The notes: generated from the letters alone by a model not told the origin. A stretch of 6,493 bases of DNA from Candidatus Zixiibacteriota bacterium (GCA_011777135.1 JAABVY010000275.1:23402-29894); one strand, 5' to 3'. Shown: positions 1 to 6,081, numbered from the stretch's first letter. Program-made: numbers and translations.

Positions 1-1526
1 TGAATAAAATCCTTCGCGAATGTTTTTCAAGCGGGACCACGATCCTCTGGATTCTCGCACTGAGCTTGATCCTGATCCCGCAGACTGATCTAAATACCCA
101 GAATACAAGGGGATATTATCCAGAAGACTGGGTCAGCTATACAAATATGCGCTTTGTGCGTTCGGTTGCATCAGGATTCAATAATGTCTATTTTGGCACA
201 ACCGAAGGGATTATGGTCTACGATATCAACTTCGATGAATGGCTTGATCCCATGACCGAATCTGACGGCCTGCCTGACCAGAATATCCGCATGCTGGCTG
301 TAGAACCTGATGATTCAAGGGTCTATGTAAACACATCCAGCGGAATTTATATGTACGAGACAACGTTTAAAGAATGGTCTCAAACTGATATATTTCCAAG
401 TAATCTCGTGGACGAAAATCTTTCCCTGATTTCAAATTTCCAGAGGTATATTCCGCCTGTTGGATATCATGCCATGTCGCCCAATGTGATTCAGGATGAC
501 GAGCTGCGGGATTATCCGGTGGTGTCCGCTGCCCGTGGCGAAAATGGAGACATCTGGCTGGGGACATGGGGTCTGGGGATCGGCAGGATTGACAGCTACG
601 GCATCGAAATTGACCTTATGAATTATGGCTTATACACCAACAGCGTCCATACCATGCTGAAAAGAGGAGAAAAATTCTACTTTGGGGGACGCAACCAGAC
701 CGGCACTGATAATGCTTTGACAACCTGGGAAAGAAATAATAATAAATGGGAATATTATGAATCAAAATATAATGACAGCTTTATTTCAGACAAAATCAAT
801 GATATAGAGGATACCGATAAATATATATTCATGGCTACGGATTACGGGCTTGCCAGGATGAACCATGACGGTTCCGGATTTAAGTCCTATTATCAGCCGC
901 GTAATTTTGCCACCGATCTGATCCTCTCGCTCGAATATACCAAAGGAGAGCTTTTCATTGGCACCGATAAGGGCCTTTATGTGATGGATGTCAAGGGTGA
1001 TTCAATTCAGTTCATGGGCGGGCAGATGGTCGCTTCCGCCGCTATTTTTGATATTCATGCCTATAAGGATGATCTTTGGATTGGCTCCGATTACGGAACT
1101 GTCAGGTTTGATTCCAAAACAAATAAATTTTATCGCTATTCATCCGCTGGAGGGGTGCTCCTGGGAATCACCTTCGATGTCGAAGAGGATACCAGGGATG
1201 GCCTCTGGTTTGCCACCGAGGATGCTATTGTCTGGATGAATGACAAATTCGAGGAGCAGGAGAGGTTTTATGTGGAAGCCGAGCTTGATGGCTACAGCCC
1301 CAATCGCCTGCTCGTTCATGAACGCTATCTCTGGGTGGCTACCGATTATGGGGTTTATCGGTATGACCGCAAGAAGCACTATTGGAAACATTTTACCACC
1401 GCAGACGGCCTGATCGATAACATGACTTATGACCTGATTCTGGATGGCGACTACCTCTGGATCGCCACGGAAAATGGGGTCACCCGCTATTATTGGAACA
1501 ATCCTGTCCGAGGCGAAGATATCTGA
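1..1526 (+). CDS. Exported beta-propeller protein (two-component-regulator propeller repeats), 5' end cut by one base
   Basis: This reads as an exported beta-propeller protein of about 508 residues. The frame is open to the window edge: bases 1-2 are TG, followed in frame by AAT AAA ATC, so the true start is almost certainly NTG with its first base just outside. A start at the internal TTG (position 66) would cut a signal sequence in half. Numbering from that Met, residues 2-6 are basic and residues 13-27 are hydrophobic (TTILWILALSLILIP), without a lipobox or a clear cleavage site. About ten propeller blade motifs of the form LWIGT-x-x-G-x-x-R-Y-D follow, near residues 61, 106, 183, 224, 273, 316, 357, 400, 442 and 484. 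Two carry the W/F-x(4-6)-DGL linker typical of Reg_prop repeats. In known proteins these repeats form the periplasmic sensor of hybrid histidine kinases, but here the protein stops after the last blade with no membrane helix or kinase. Its ligand or partner is unknown; a role in extracellular binding or scaffolding is inference. Confidence 0.85.
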   Translation, partial: NKILRECFSSGTTILWILALSLILIPQTDLNTQNTRGYYPEDWVSYTNMRFVRSVASGFNNVYFGTTEGIMVYDINFDEWLDPMTESDGLPDQNIRMLAVEPDDSRVYVNTSSGIYMYETTFKEWSQTDIFPSNLVDENLSLISNFQRYIPPVGYHAMSPNVIQDDELRDYPVVSAARGENGDIWLGTWGLGIGRIDSYGIEIDLMNYGLYTNSVHTMLKRGEKFYFGGRNQTGTDNALTTWERNNNKWEYYESKYNDSFISDKINDIEDTDKYIFMATDYGLARMNHDGSGFKSYYQPRNFATDLILSLEYTKGELFIGTDKGLYVMDVKGDSIQFMGGQMVASAAIFDIHAYKDDLWIGSDYGTVRFDSKTNKFYRYSSAGGVLLGITFDVEEDTRDGLWFATEDAIVWMNDKFEEQERFYVEAELDGYSPNRLLVHERYLWVATDYGVYRYDRKKHYWKHFTTADGLIDNMTYDLILDGDYLWIATENGVTRYYWNNPVRGEDI

Positions 1527-1551
1527 AACCATATGGTGATTATGCTTTATA

Positions 1552-1578
1552 TTGACAGAGAGGGGACTGCTGTATAAA
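1552..1578 (+). promoter_or_regulatory. Possible sigma-70-type promoter upstream of the YbbR gene
   Basis: A perfect TTGACA (1552-1557) is followed by TATAAA (1573-1578) in the 79-base gap before the YbbR gene. The spacer is only 15 bases; TAAATT at 1575-1580 would give 17 bases with a poorer -10. A start from this site would leave a short leader before the GTG at 1606. The consensus of this organism is unknown, so the call is tentative. Confidence 0.3.
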
Positions 1579-1605
1579 TTAAGAGATTTCAATGGGAAAA
1601 GATAA

Positions 1606-2532
1606 GTGGAATTTCTGACTAAAAATCTGGCATTGAAGATAGCGGCATTTTTTCTTGCCCTGCTGTTCTGGTTTAATGTCGTCACTAATAAATCTTATGA
1701 ATATGAATTTGAAGTAGATTTCGGCCTGAAAGATCTTCCGGAAGATCTGATTCTCACAACTCCCCCACCGGATGAAGTCAAAGTGAGGGTGGAAGGCACC
1801 GGGAAACAAATGCTGGCTTTTCTTTTCAAGAATCCCTCTCTTCTTTACGATGCCGCCGGCTTCGAGCGGGGCTTCTATCGTATCGAGCTTACACCAACGG
1901 ATCTAACATTTAGTAACAATGTTCGGGCTCATGTACTGGCAGTCGAAAATCCCCAGGACCTCACATTGAAGGTCGAAACTGTAATATCCGGACGGGTGCC
2001 GGTGGAACCGAAAATCTCGGTCGAGCCTGCACTGGGATACACGAAAACTGGCGAGTTGCGGGTCTCTCCTGACAGTATTGATGTGAAGGGACCATCGAGA
2101 TTTATCAGGAGATTGAGATCAATTCCAACGGAAGATATAAACTTCCGCGATGTCAAAAAAGATGTCGATGAAACGGTCAAATTGGTTACCGAGGATACAA
2201 TGTTTCTGACGCTGGAAACCACAGAGGTTGATGTCCATCAAAATATAGTGCCTCTCGTGGAACGGAAGTTTGGCCCAATTGCGATAGAAACCTATAATTC
2301 CAATCTATATGACTCGGTCGTTTTTGAGCCGGAATCGCTTTTTGTCATTATAGAAGGAGCAGAGCAGTATATAGATACGCTCGACGAATCAGCCTTCTCT
2401 GCCTCAATAAACTTCCGTTCAATTGAAGCCGGCAGCACCACGGTTCTTCCCAAAGTCGTGGTCCCGCCCGGATACCAATTGGTCGGTACACAACCTCAGT
2501 CAATTTCAGTAACTACCACCTCCAAACCGTGA
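1606..2532 (+). CDS. YbbR-repeat, membrane-anchored protein (CdaR-like)
   Basis: This 308-residue protein has the usual YbbR layout. A short basic N-terminus (LTKNLALKIAA) leads into one membrane helix at residues 11-26 that ends in an FWF-x-VV motif, followed by an extracytoplasmic region of degenerate YbbR beta repeats. These lie roughly at residues 33-70, 126-180 and 208-262, with a final strand pair around 284-305. In Firmicutes the YbbR protein CdaR binds and regulates the diadenylate cyclase CdaA, but no cyclase gene is present here, so that role is only a possibility. GTG at 1606 is the first usable start because TAA occupies 1603-1605 in the same frame; the ribosome site is weak (GGGAAAAG at 1594-1601). 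The stop codon overlaps the start of tsaD, so the two are probably co-translated. The family assignment is firm from the N-terminus; the cellular role is not. Confidence 0.85.
   Translation: MEFLTKNLALKIAAFFLALLFWFNVVTNKSYEYEFEVDFGLKDLPEDLILTTPPPDEVKVRVEGTGKQMLAFLFKNPSLLYDAAGFERGFYRIELTPTDLTFSNNVRAHVLAVENPQDLTLKVETVISGRVPVEPKISVEPALGYTKTGELRVSPDSIDVKGPSRFIRRLRSIPTEDINFRDVKKDVDETVKLVTEDTMFLTLETTEVDVHQNIVPLVERKFGPIAIETYNSNLYDSVVFEPESLFVIIEGAEQYIDTLDESAFSASINFRSIEAGSTTVLPKVVVPPGYQLVGTQPQSISVTTTSKP
1731..1748. repeat. 18-base perfect palindrome inside the YbbR gene
   Basis: AGATCTTCCGGAAGATCT reads identically on both strands and has no spacer. It lies in the coding sequence for residues 43-48 (DLPEDL) of the YbbR protein. 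It could be a coincidence of codon choice or a protein-binding site; nothing else here decides between them. Confidence 0.9.
2529..2532 (+). promoter_or_regulatory. GTGA stop-start overlap coupling the YbbR gene to tsaD
   Basis: The TGA stop of the YbbR frame (2530-2532) overlaps the GTG start of tsaD (2529-2531). With no SD sequence before tsaD, this overlap is the likely means of initiation by termination-reinitiation. Confidence 0.75.
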
Positions 2533-3539
2533 GAATACTCGGGATAGAAACATCATGCGACGAGACCTCGGTCGCTGTAGTTGATGGCATGCGTGATGCC
2601 CTGGTGAATCTGGTTTATTCCCAGGTTGATCATACCAGATTCGGCGGAATTGTGCCCGAGATTGCTTCCCGTCAGCAGCTAAAAAAGCTTCCGCCTTTAT
2701 ACATTCAGGCGCTGCATGATGCAAGTCTGAAGCTAAGTGATATGGACGGTATCGCCGTCACAATGGGTCCGGGATTGGTTGGATCGCTTTTGGTCGGTGT
2801 GAACTTTGCCAAAGCGCTGTCTTACTCCAGTGGTCTGCCTCTTCTCGGCATCAATCACCTGGAGGGACATATTTTTTCCAATTACGTGGCCTCGCCTCGA
2901 TTGGAGCCGCCCTTCATTGCCCTGATAGTCTCCGGGGGCCATACGGTTCTCCTGCATGTGCGCAATTATCTTGATTATAAGATTCTGGGGCAGACACGTG
3001 ATGATGCCGCCGGAGAGGCATACGATAAGGTCTCAAAGCTCCTCGGTCTTGGTTATCCGGGAGGCAAAGTTATTGATGACCTTTCTAAAAAAGGCAATCC
3101 AAATTTTCATAAATTCCCACGCGCATTCCTCAAGGACAAATCATATGAGTTCTCATTTTCCGGCCTTAAAACAGCCGTGGTGCTGTATGTAAAGGAGAAG
3201 GGACCTGAGTTTGTGGAGGAAAACCTGCCCGATATTTGCGCTTCATTTCAGGAGGCGGTAGTGGATGTGCTTGTTTCCAAGGTGATGCTGGCTGCATACA
3301 ATCTCAAAATCAGTAAGATCGTACTCGCCGGAGGGGTGGCCGCCAATTCCAGATTGAGAGAAAAATTGATTTTCAAATCGGAAAAGAAAAAAATAGAAGT
3401 CCATTATCCCCCTCCCATCCTGTGCACAGATAACGCGGCTATGATCGCCTCTGCCGGACACAGGCGCTTTGAAAAAGGACAGAAATCGGACTTTAGCCTC
3501 AATGCCTATCCATATCTGCCTCTCTCGGGATCAAATTGA
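2529..3539 (+). CDS. tsaD: tRNA N6-adenosine threonylcarbamoyltransferase, TsaD subunit
   Basis: TsaD transfers the threonylcarbamoyl group from threonylcarbamoyl-AMP to A37 of ANN-decoding tRNAs, forming t6A in the cytoplasm together with TsaB and TsaE. The 336 residues match the usual family length (about 335-345). It opens with GIETSCDETS (5-14). The metal-binding HLEGH motif supplies H110 and H114, VSGGHT lies at 134-139, DDAAGEAYDK at 158-167 and GYPGG at 175-179. SFSGLKTA follows at 209-216, LAGGVAANSRLR at 266-277, and CTDNAAM at 299-305 supplies the third metal ligand, D301. All expected motifs are intact, so the enzyme should be active. The GTG start at 2529 shares the bases GTGA with the stop of the YbbR gene. 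No Shine-Dalgarno sequence precedes it; the upstream stretch CACCTCC (2517-2523) instead resembles the anti-SD end of 16S rRNA. Initiation therefore probably depends on ribosomes finishing the YbbR frame. The partners tsaB, tsaC and tsaE are not in the window. Confidence 0.98.
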   Translation: MRILGIETSCDETSVAVVDGMRDALVNLVYSQVDHTRFGGIVPEIASRQQLKKLPPLYIQALHDASLKLSDMDGIAVTMGPGLVGSLLVGVNFAKALSYSSGLPLLGINHLEGHIFSNYVASPRLEPPFIALIVSGGHTVLLHVRNYLDYKILGQTRDDAAGEAYDKVSKLLGLGYPGGKVIDDLSKKGNPNFHKFPRAFLKDKSYEFSFSGLKTAVVLYVKEKGPEFVEENLPDICASFQEAVVDVLVSKVMLAAYNLKISKIVLAGGVAANSRLREKLIFKSEKKKIEVHYPPPILCTDNAAMIASAGHRRFEKGQKSDFSLNAYPYLPLSGSN

Positions 3540-3564
3540 TCGATCCGCTAGTTTACCATATATA
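3536..3564 (+). promoter_or_regulatory. Weak promoter candidate upstream of the macro-domain gene
   Basis: TTGATC (3536-3541) and TATATA (3559-3564) are separated by 17 bases in the 50-base gap after tsaD. The -35 box overlaps the tsaD stop codon. The macro gene could equally be read through from tsaD, since the gap is short and holds no terminator. Confidence 0.25.
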
Positions 3565-3580
3565 TTGACAATAAATAAAA

Positions 3581-3589
3581 GGAGGAGAG
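3581..3589 (+). promoter_or_regulatory. Strong ribosome-binding site of the macro-domain gene
   Basis: GGAGGAGAG directly precedes the ATG at 3590, with the GGAGG core four bases upstream. It fixes the start codon and contrasts with the weak or absent SD sequences of the two GTG-start genes before it. Confidence 0.9.
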
Positions 3590-4087
3590 ATGAATATAGA
3601 AATCATTCAGGGAGATATCACAGAACAGGAGACCGACGCTATAGTAAATGCCGCTAACAATCATCTCTGGATGGGTTCCGGCGTGGCCGGGGCGATCAAG
3701 AAAAAGGGCGGTGAGGAGATCGAAAAGGAAGCTGTTGAGAAAGGTCCGATTGAAATTGGCCAGGCGATTGCCACAAAAGCAGGAAAGCTGAAAGCCAAGT
3801 ATGTCATACATGCTGCCGGCATGGGACAGGATTTGGCAACCTCTGCAGACAAAGTCAAACAAACGACATTTTCATCACTTAAGGTCGCCGATAGCCTGCA
3901 ATTAAATTCGATTTCCTTTCCTGCTATCGGTACTGGTGTGGGCGGTTTGGGTCTCGATCAGTGCGCTGAATCCATGCTGAATGCCATCTTCGAATTTCAG
4001 CCCGATCACCTGCAAAGCGTCCGCTTTGTTCTGTTTGACCCGACTGCAAAACAGGTTTTCGAATCGGTTTACAAAAAAATGAAATAG
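3590..4087 (+). CDS. Macro-domain (ADP-ribose-binding) protein
   Basis: This 165-residue cytoplasmic protein is a single complete macro domain and nothing else. Visible motifs are QGDIT (7-11), DAIVNAAN (16-23), the phosphate-binding loop MGSGVAGAI (28-36), VIHAAGM (72-78) and the second loop PAIGTGVGG (111-119). Family members bind ADP-ribose or remove it, or its O-acetyl ester, from proteins and metabolites. MacroD-type deacetylases carry a catalytic Asp in G-V-D-G-A/C-I; here the residue is Ala33, as in archaeal AF1521-like proteins (GGGVAYAI). Calling it an O-acetyl-ADP-ribose deacetylase would therefore over-reach: binding is likely, while catalysis is uncertain. The ATG follows a strong ribosome site. 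It lies 50 bases after tsaD on the same strand and may be co-transcribed. No DarT-like or other ADP-ribosyltransferase is nearby, so a toxin-antitoxin role is unsupported. Confidence 0.93.
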   Translation: MNIEIIQGDITEQETDAIVNAANNHLWMGSGVAGAIKKKGGEEIEKEAVEKGPIEIGQAIATKAGKLKAKYVIHAAGMGQDLATSADKVKQTTFSSLKVADSLQLNSISFPAIGTGVGGLGLDQCAESMLNAIFEFQPDHLQSVRFVLFDPTAKQVFESVYKKMK

Positions 4088-4100
4088 TAATTGTTTTTTG
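4072..4100 (+). terminator. Weak A-tract/T-tract inverted repeat at the end of the macro gene
   Basis: CAAAAAA (4072-4078) and TTTTTTG (4094-4100) can pair across a 15-base loop that includes the macro stop codon. The symmetrical A and T tracts could serve both converging transcripts. The stem is almost entirely A-U with no GC core, so intrinsic termination would be inefficient. It is reported because it is the only terminator-like element in the 32-base convergent gap. Confidence 0.25.
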
Positions 4101-4119
4101 ATCGCAGAAGATGATGAAG

Positions 4120-5247
4120 TTATTTCCGGCCGGAATCTTCTGTATCCATTTCCTGTTCCAGTTCATCTTCGGGAATGAAGGCCAGTTTCTCATTATGAGT
4201 TGCATTTCTGATGTCGAGAAAAGCGATCACCTGCGCACATACCATCGTATTCAAAAAGTAACTGACTATAAAGAACAGGATGAAGACTATCGAAATCATG
4301 ATAAAAATCCCGCCCACACTCATCGACCAGGAAACATCTCCGACATAACCGAGATTGAAATAATCCGCTGGATTTAATTGCGCCACATAGGGCAGACCGG
4401 CAAAGTAATGTGTATACGGGAAGTTGGCGAACACCTCGCGGGCGCCCAGAGAAAACAAATCAGCTTGCTTCTCACCCATGATCAGCATGGTAGTCCAGTT
4501 GGTGAACTGCATGGCTCTGAATGCGGCATAAGCCAGTATGAAGGTCGTTGCTCGGGCAAGCACATAGGACCCTGCAAGGTATAAAGTCCAGCGCAGAGGT
4601 TGAGAGGTGACTGATGAAAAACCGTCGAAGAGGGTTGTCATGGTGTCTTCGCCCTTGACAGCCGCAACCGCAGGGGCGGTCAGGATCAGCGTGGCCAGGA
4701 GAAAGATCACCAGCACCGCAAAGAGCGACACAATGAAGAAGGGAAAATCATAGAAAAAGCCGTAGAACAGCTCTCCAAATATCGGGATTTTTCCAATAAG
4801 TCCCACTACGATTCCAAGCAGAACCAGAAAGGCGATAAATACAATCACACCGACAACAGCCCGGTAAACAATTCGGCTGTTTTTTCGCGTAAATCGAAAG
4901 GCTTCCTTCATGGAAAAGAAAAAATTGCCCCTTAATTCTTCGAATGCCGACCTGGCGACCCCGAGTGATCCGCGCAGGAACATCCCGATCCAGAATATGC
5001 AGGCAAGATACCAGATAAATTTGGATAGGGTGTTTTCAAAGGGAATTGTCCCGAAAGGAAAGAGCATATACAGCTGCCAGATCTGATTGAAATTCAGTCC
5101 CTGAATAAGATAAGCGGCATAAGTTAATATGAGATATATCGCATAACCAAGCATAATGTGGAACATCATTATGAAGATGTTCTTGCCCATTAATGCCAGG
5201 CGCGGGGCCTTGAGGATATCCCTGTAATGATAATACAACTTACCCAT
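4120..5247 (-). CDS. Six-helix integral membrane protein of unknown function
   Basis: I do not recognise a named function. The 375-residue product has six likely membrane helices, near residues 24-48, 75-92, 128-153, 168-195, 221-243 and 311-335. A basic N-terminal segment (HYRDILKAPRLALMGK, 7-22) suggests the N-terminus is inside. The stretch after helix 4 (LTAPAVAAVKGEDTMTTLFDGF) and the one before helix 3 (FSMKEAFRFTRKNSRIVYR) resemble the short amphipathic linkers of widespread 'hypothetical membrane protein' families with six helices, in which a P-x-x-A-V-x-G/E-x segment follows a helix. That is an impression of family type, not a match. A segment of about 65 residues between helices 5 and 6 (244-310) is mostly polar and aromatic and should face outside. 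The cytoplasmic tail is strongly acidic (PEDELEQEMDTED, 359-371). The ATG follows an excellent ribosome site. The acyltransferase gene lies 75 bases upstream on the same strand. Confidence 0.85.
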   Translation of the reverse strand: MGKLYYHYRDILKAPRLALMGKNIFIMMFHIMLGYAIYLILTYAAYLIQGLNFNQIWQLYMLFPFGTIPFENTLSKFIWYLACIFWIGMFLRGSLGVARSAFEELRGNFFFSMKEAFRFTRKNSRIVYRAVVGVIVFIAFLVLLGIVVGLIGKIPIFGELFYGFFYDFPFFIVSLFAVLVIFLLATLILTAPAVAAVKGEDTMTTLFDGFSSVTSQPLRWTLYLAGSYVLARATTFILAYAAFRAMQFTNWTTMLIMGEKQADLFSLGAREVFANFPYTHYFAGLPYVAQLNPADYFNLGYVGDVSWSMSVGGIFIMISIVFILFFIVSYFLNTMVCAQVIAFLDIRNATHNEKLAFIPEDELEQEMDTEDSGRK

Positions 5248-5250
5248 TTT

Positions 5251-5258
5251 CCCTCCTT
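5251..5258 (-). promoter_or_regulatory. Strong ribosome-binding site of the membrane protein gene
   Basis: On the minus strand AAGGAGGG precedes the ATG (5247-5245) by three bases. It fixes this start codon. Confidence 0.9.
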
Positions 5259-5295
5259 AAGGCTGTTGCTCTATCAAATCAAAAAACTCACCCAC

Positions 5296-5309
5296 TTTTG
5301 TCAACAAAA
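5296..5309 (-). promoter_or_regulatory. Inverted repeat containing a TTGACA hexamer upstream of the membrane protein gene
   Basis: TTTTGT and ACAAAA flank two central bases, giving a compact 14-base dyad in the 75-base gap. On the minus strand the dyad contains a perfect TTGACA (5304-5299). No good -10 hexamer stands 16-18 bases further along, since that stretch reads TTGATTTGATAG. It may be a -35 box, an operator, or chance. Confidence 0.25.
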
Positions 5310-5322
5310 TTAAAATATAAGA

Positions 5323-6081
5323 TCACTCTTGATTTTCCAGCAGCTGCTCTTCAGGAACATCACGCAGCTCCCGGGCGGGAGAGCCTATCACGATCTTGCG
5401 GGGCGGAGTGTCCCTGGTAACAACCGCACCGGCCGCGACCAGCGTATCCTCGCCGATTACCTTTCCCGGAAGAATTGTGGCATTTGTCCCTATCCGCCCG
5501 CCGCGCTTTATTGTTACGCCCTTAAAATGTTTAAAGCGTTCCTTTGTACGTCCCACAAAATTGTCATTTGATGTGGCTGCGCATGGCGCCACGAAAACGA
5601 AATCTTCGAGTTCTGAATATGCGGTGATATAAACATCTGTTTCGAGTTTGCATCTGCGTCCGATATTGCAATAATTTTCGATGGCGACATTGCGCCCTAT
5701 GATTGTGTATTCTCCAACTGTGACATTTTCACGAATTGTCGCCAGGTCGGCCGCCAGCACCTTCTCGCCCAGAACACACCCGCGATAAATGACAACATTG
5801 GTGCCGATGATGCAATTGTCCCCGATTTTCGACGGCTCGAGCTGCTGTTCCCTCGTGACCGCTGAATTGGCCGCACGCATCGGTTCCTTGCCAATCACGC
5901 TGTTGTCATCGATACGTACATTGCTGCCGATAGATGAACCCTTGCGGATTATCACATGATGCCCAAGCTGACAGTTGGAACCGATGGTCACATCATCCTC
6001 AATAACACAAAATTCGCCAATATTCGTGCCCTCGCCAATCCCGGCGCTTTTGGCGATATGGGAGCTGTCTGAAGCATTCAT
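5323..6081 (-). CDS. Left-handed beta-helix (hexapeptide-repeat) acyltransferase
   Basis: This 252-residue protein is built almost wholly of hexapeptide repeats ([LIV]-G-x4), the mark of trimeric left-handed beta-helix acyltransferases that use acyl-CoA or acyl-ACP. Repeats run at residues 7-65 (AGIGEGTNIGEFCVIEDDVTIG is typical), 86-165 and 186-215. A break at 66-85 looks like the excursion loop of LpxA-type enzymes. A second loop at 167-185 (CAATSNDNFVGRTKERFKH) resembles the active-site or cofactor loop of WbpD/WlbB-like sugar N-acetyltransferases. The C-terminal cap AAGAVVTRDTPPRKIVIGSPAREL (217-240) is typical of that group. The likely role is acetylation of an amino sugar nucleotide for surface polysaccharide, but the substrate cannot be read from sequence and no sugar-biosynthesis genes flank it. 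The ATG at 6081 is preceded by only a modest ribosome site (GGGATGG). It lies 56 bases after the CorC-like gene, on the same strand. Confidence 0.88.
   Translation of the reverse strand: MNASDSSHIAKSAGIGEGTNIGEFCVIEDDVTIGSNCQLGHHVIIRKGSSIGSNVRIDDNSVIGKEPMRAANSAVTREQQLEPSKIGDNCIIGTNVVIYRGCVLGEKVLAADLATIRENVTVGEYTIIGRNVAIENYCNIGRRCKLETDVYITAYSELEDFVFVAPCAATSNDNFVGRTKERFKHFKGVTIKRGGRIGTNATILPGKVIGEDTLVAAGAVVTRDTPPRKIVIGSPARELRDVPEEQLLENQE

Noticed and set aside
1528..1537. Palindrome ACCATATGGT just after the propeller stop as an operator or terminator
   Set aside because: At ten bases it is common by chance, has no loop or T tract, and stands alone.
1140..1685. 181-codon open frame on the minus strand across the propeller-YbbR junction
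   Set aside because: It overlaps the antisense of two well-supported genes, and its sequence has no recognisable domain. It mirrors the repeat-derived codons of the propeller.
3548..3862. 104-codon minus-strand frame opposite the macro gene
   Set aside because: It is antisense to intact macro-domain motifs and has no ribosome site or recognisable domain.
3590..4087. Macro protein as the antitoxin of a DarTG-like toxin-antitoxin pair
   Set aside because: No DarT-like transferase frame exists beside it, and the loops match AF1521-like stand-alone macro domains more than DarG.
5396..5632. Plus-strand frames opposite the acyltransferase
   Set aside because: They are low-complexity shadows of the hexapeptide codons; the minus-strand protein has clear family motifs.
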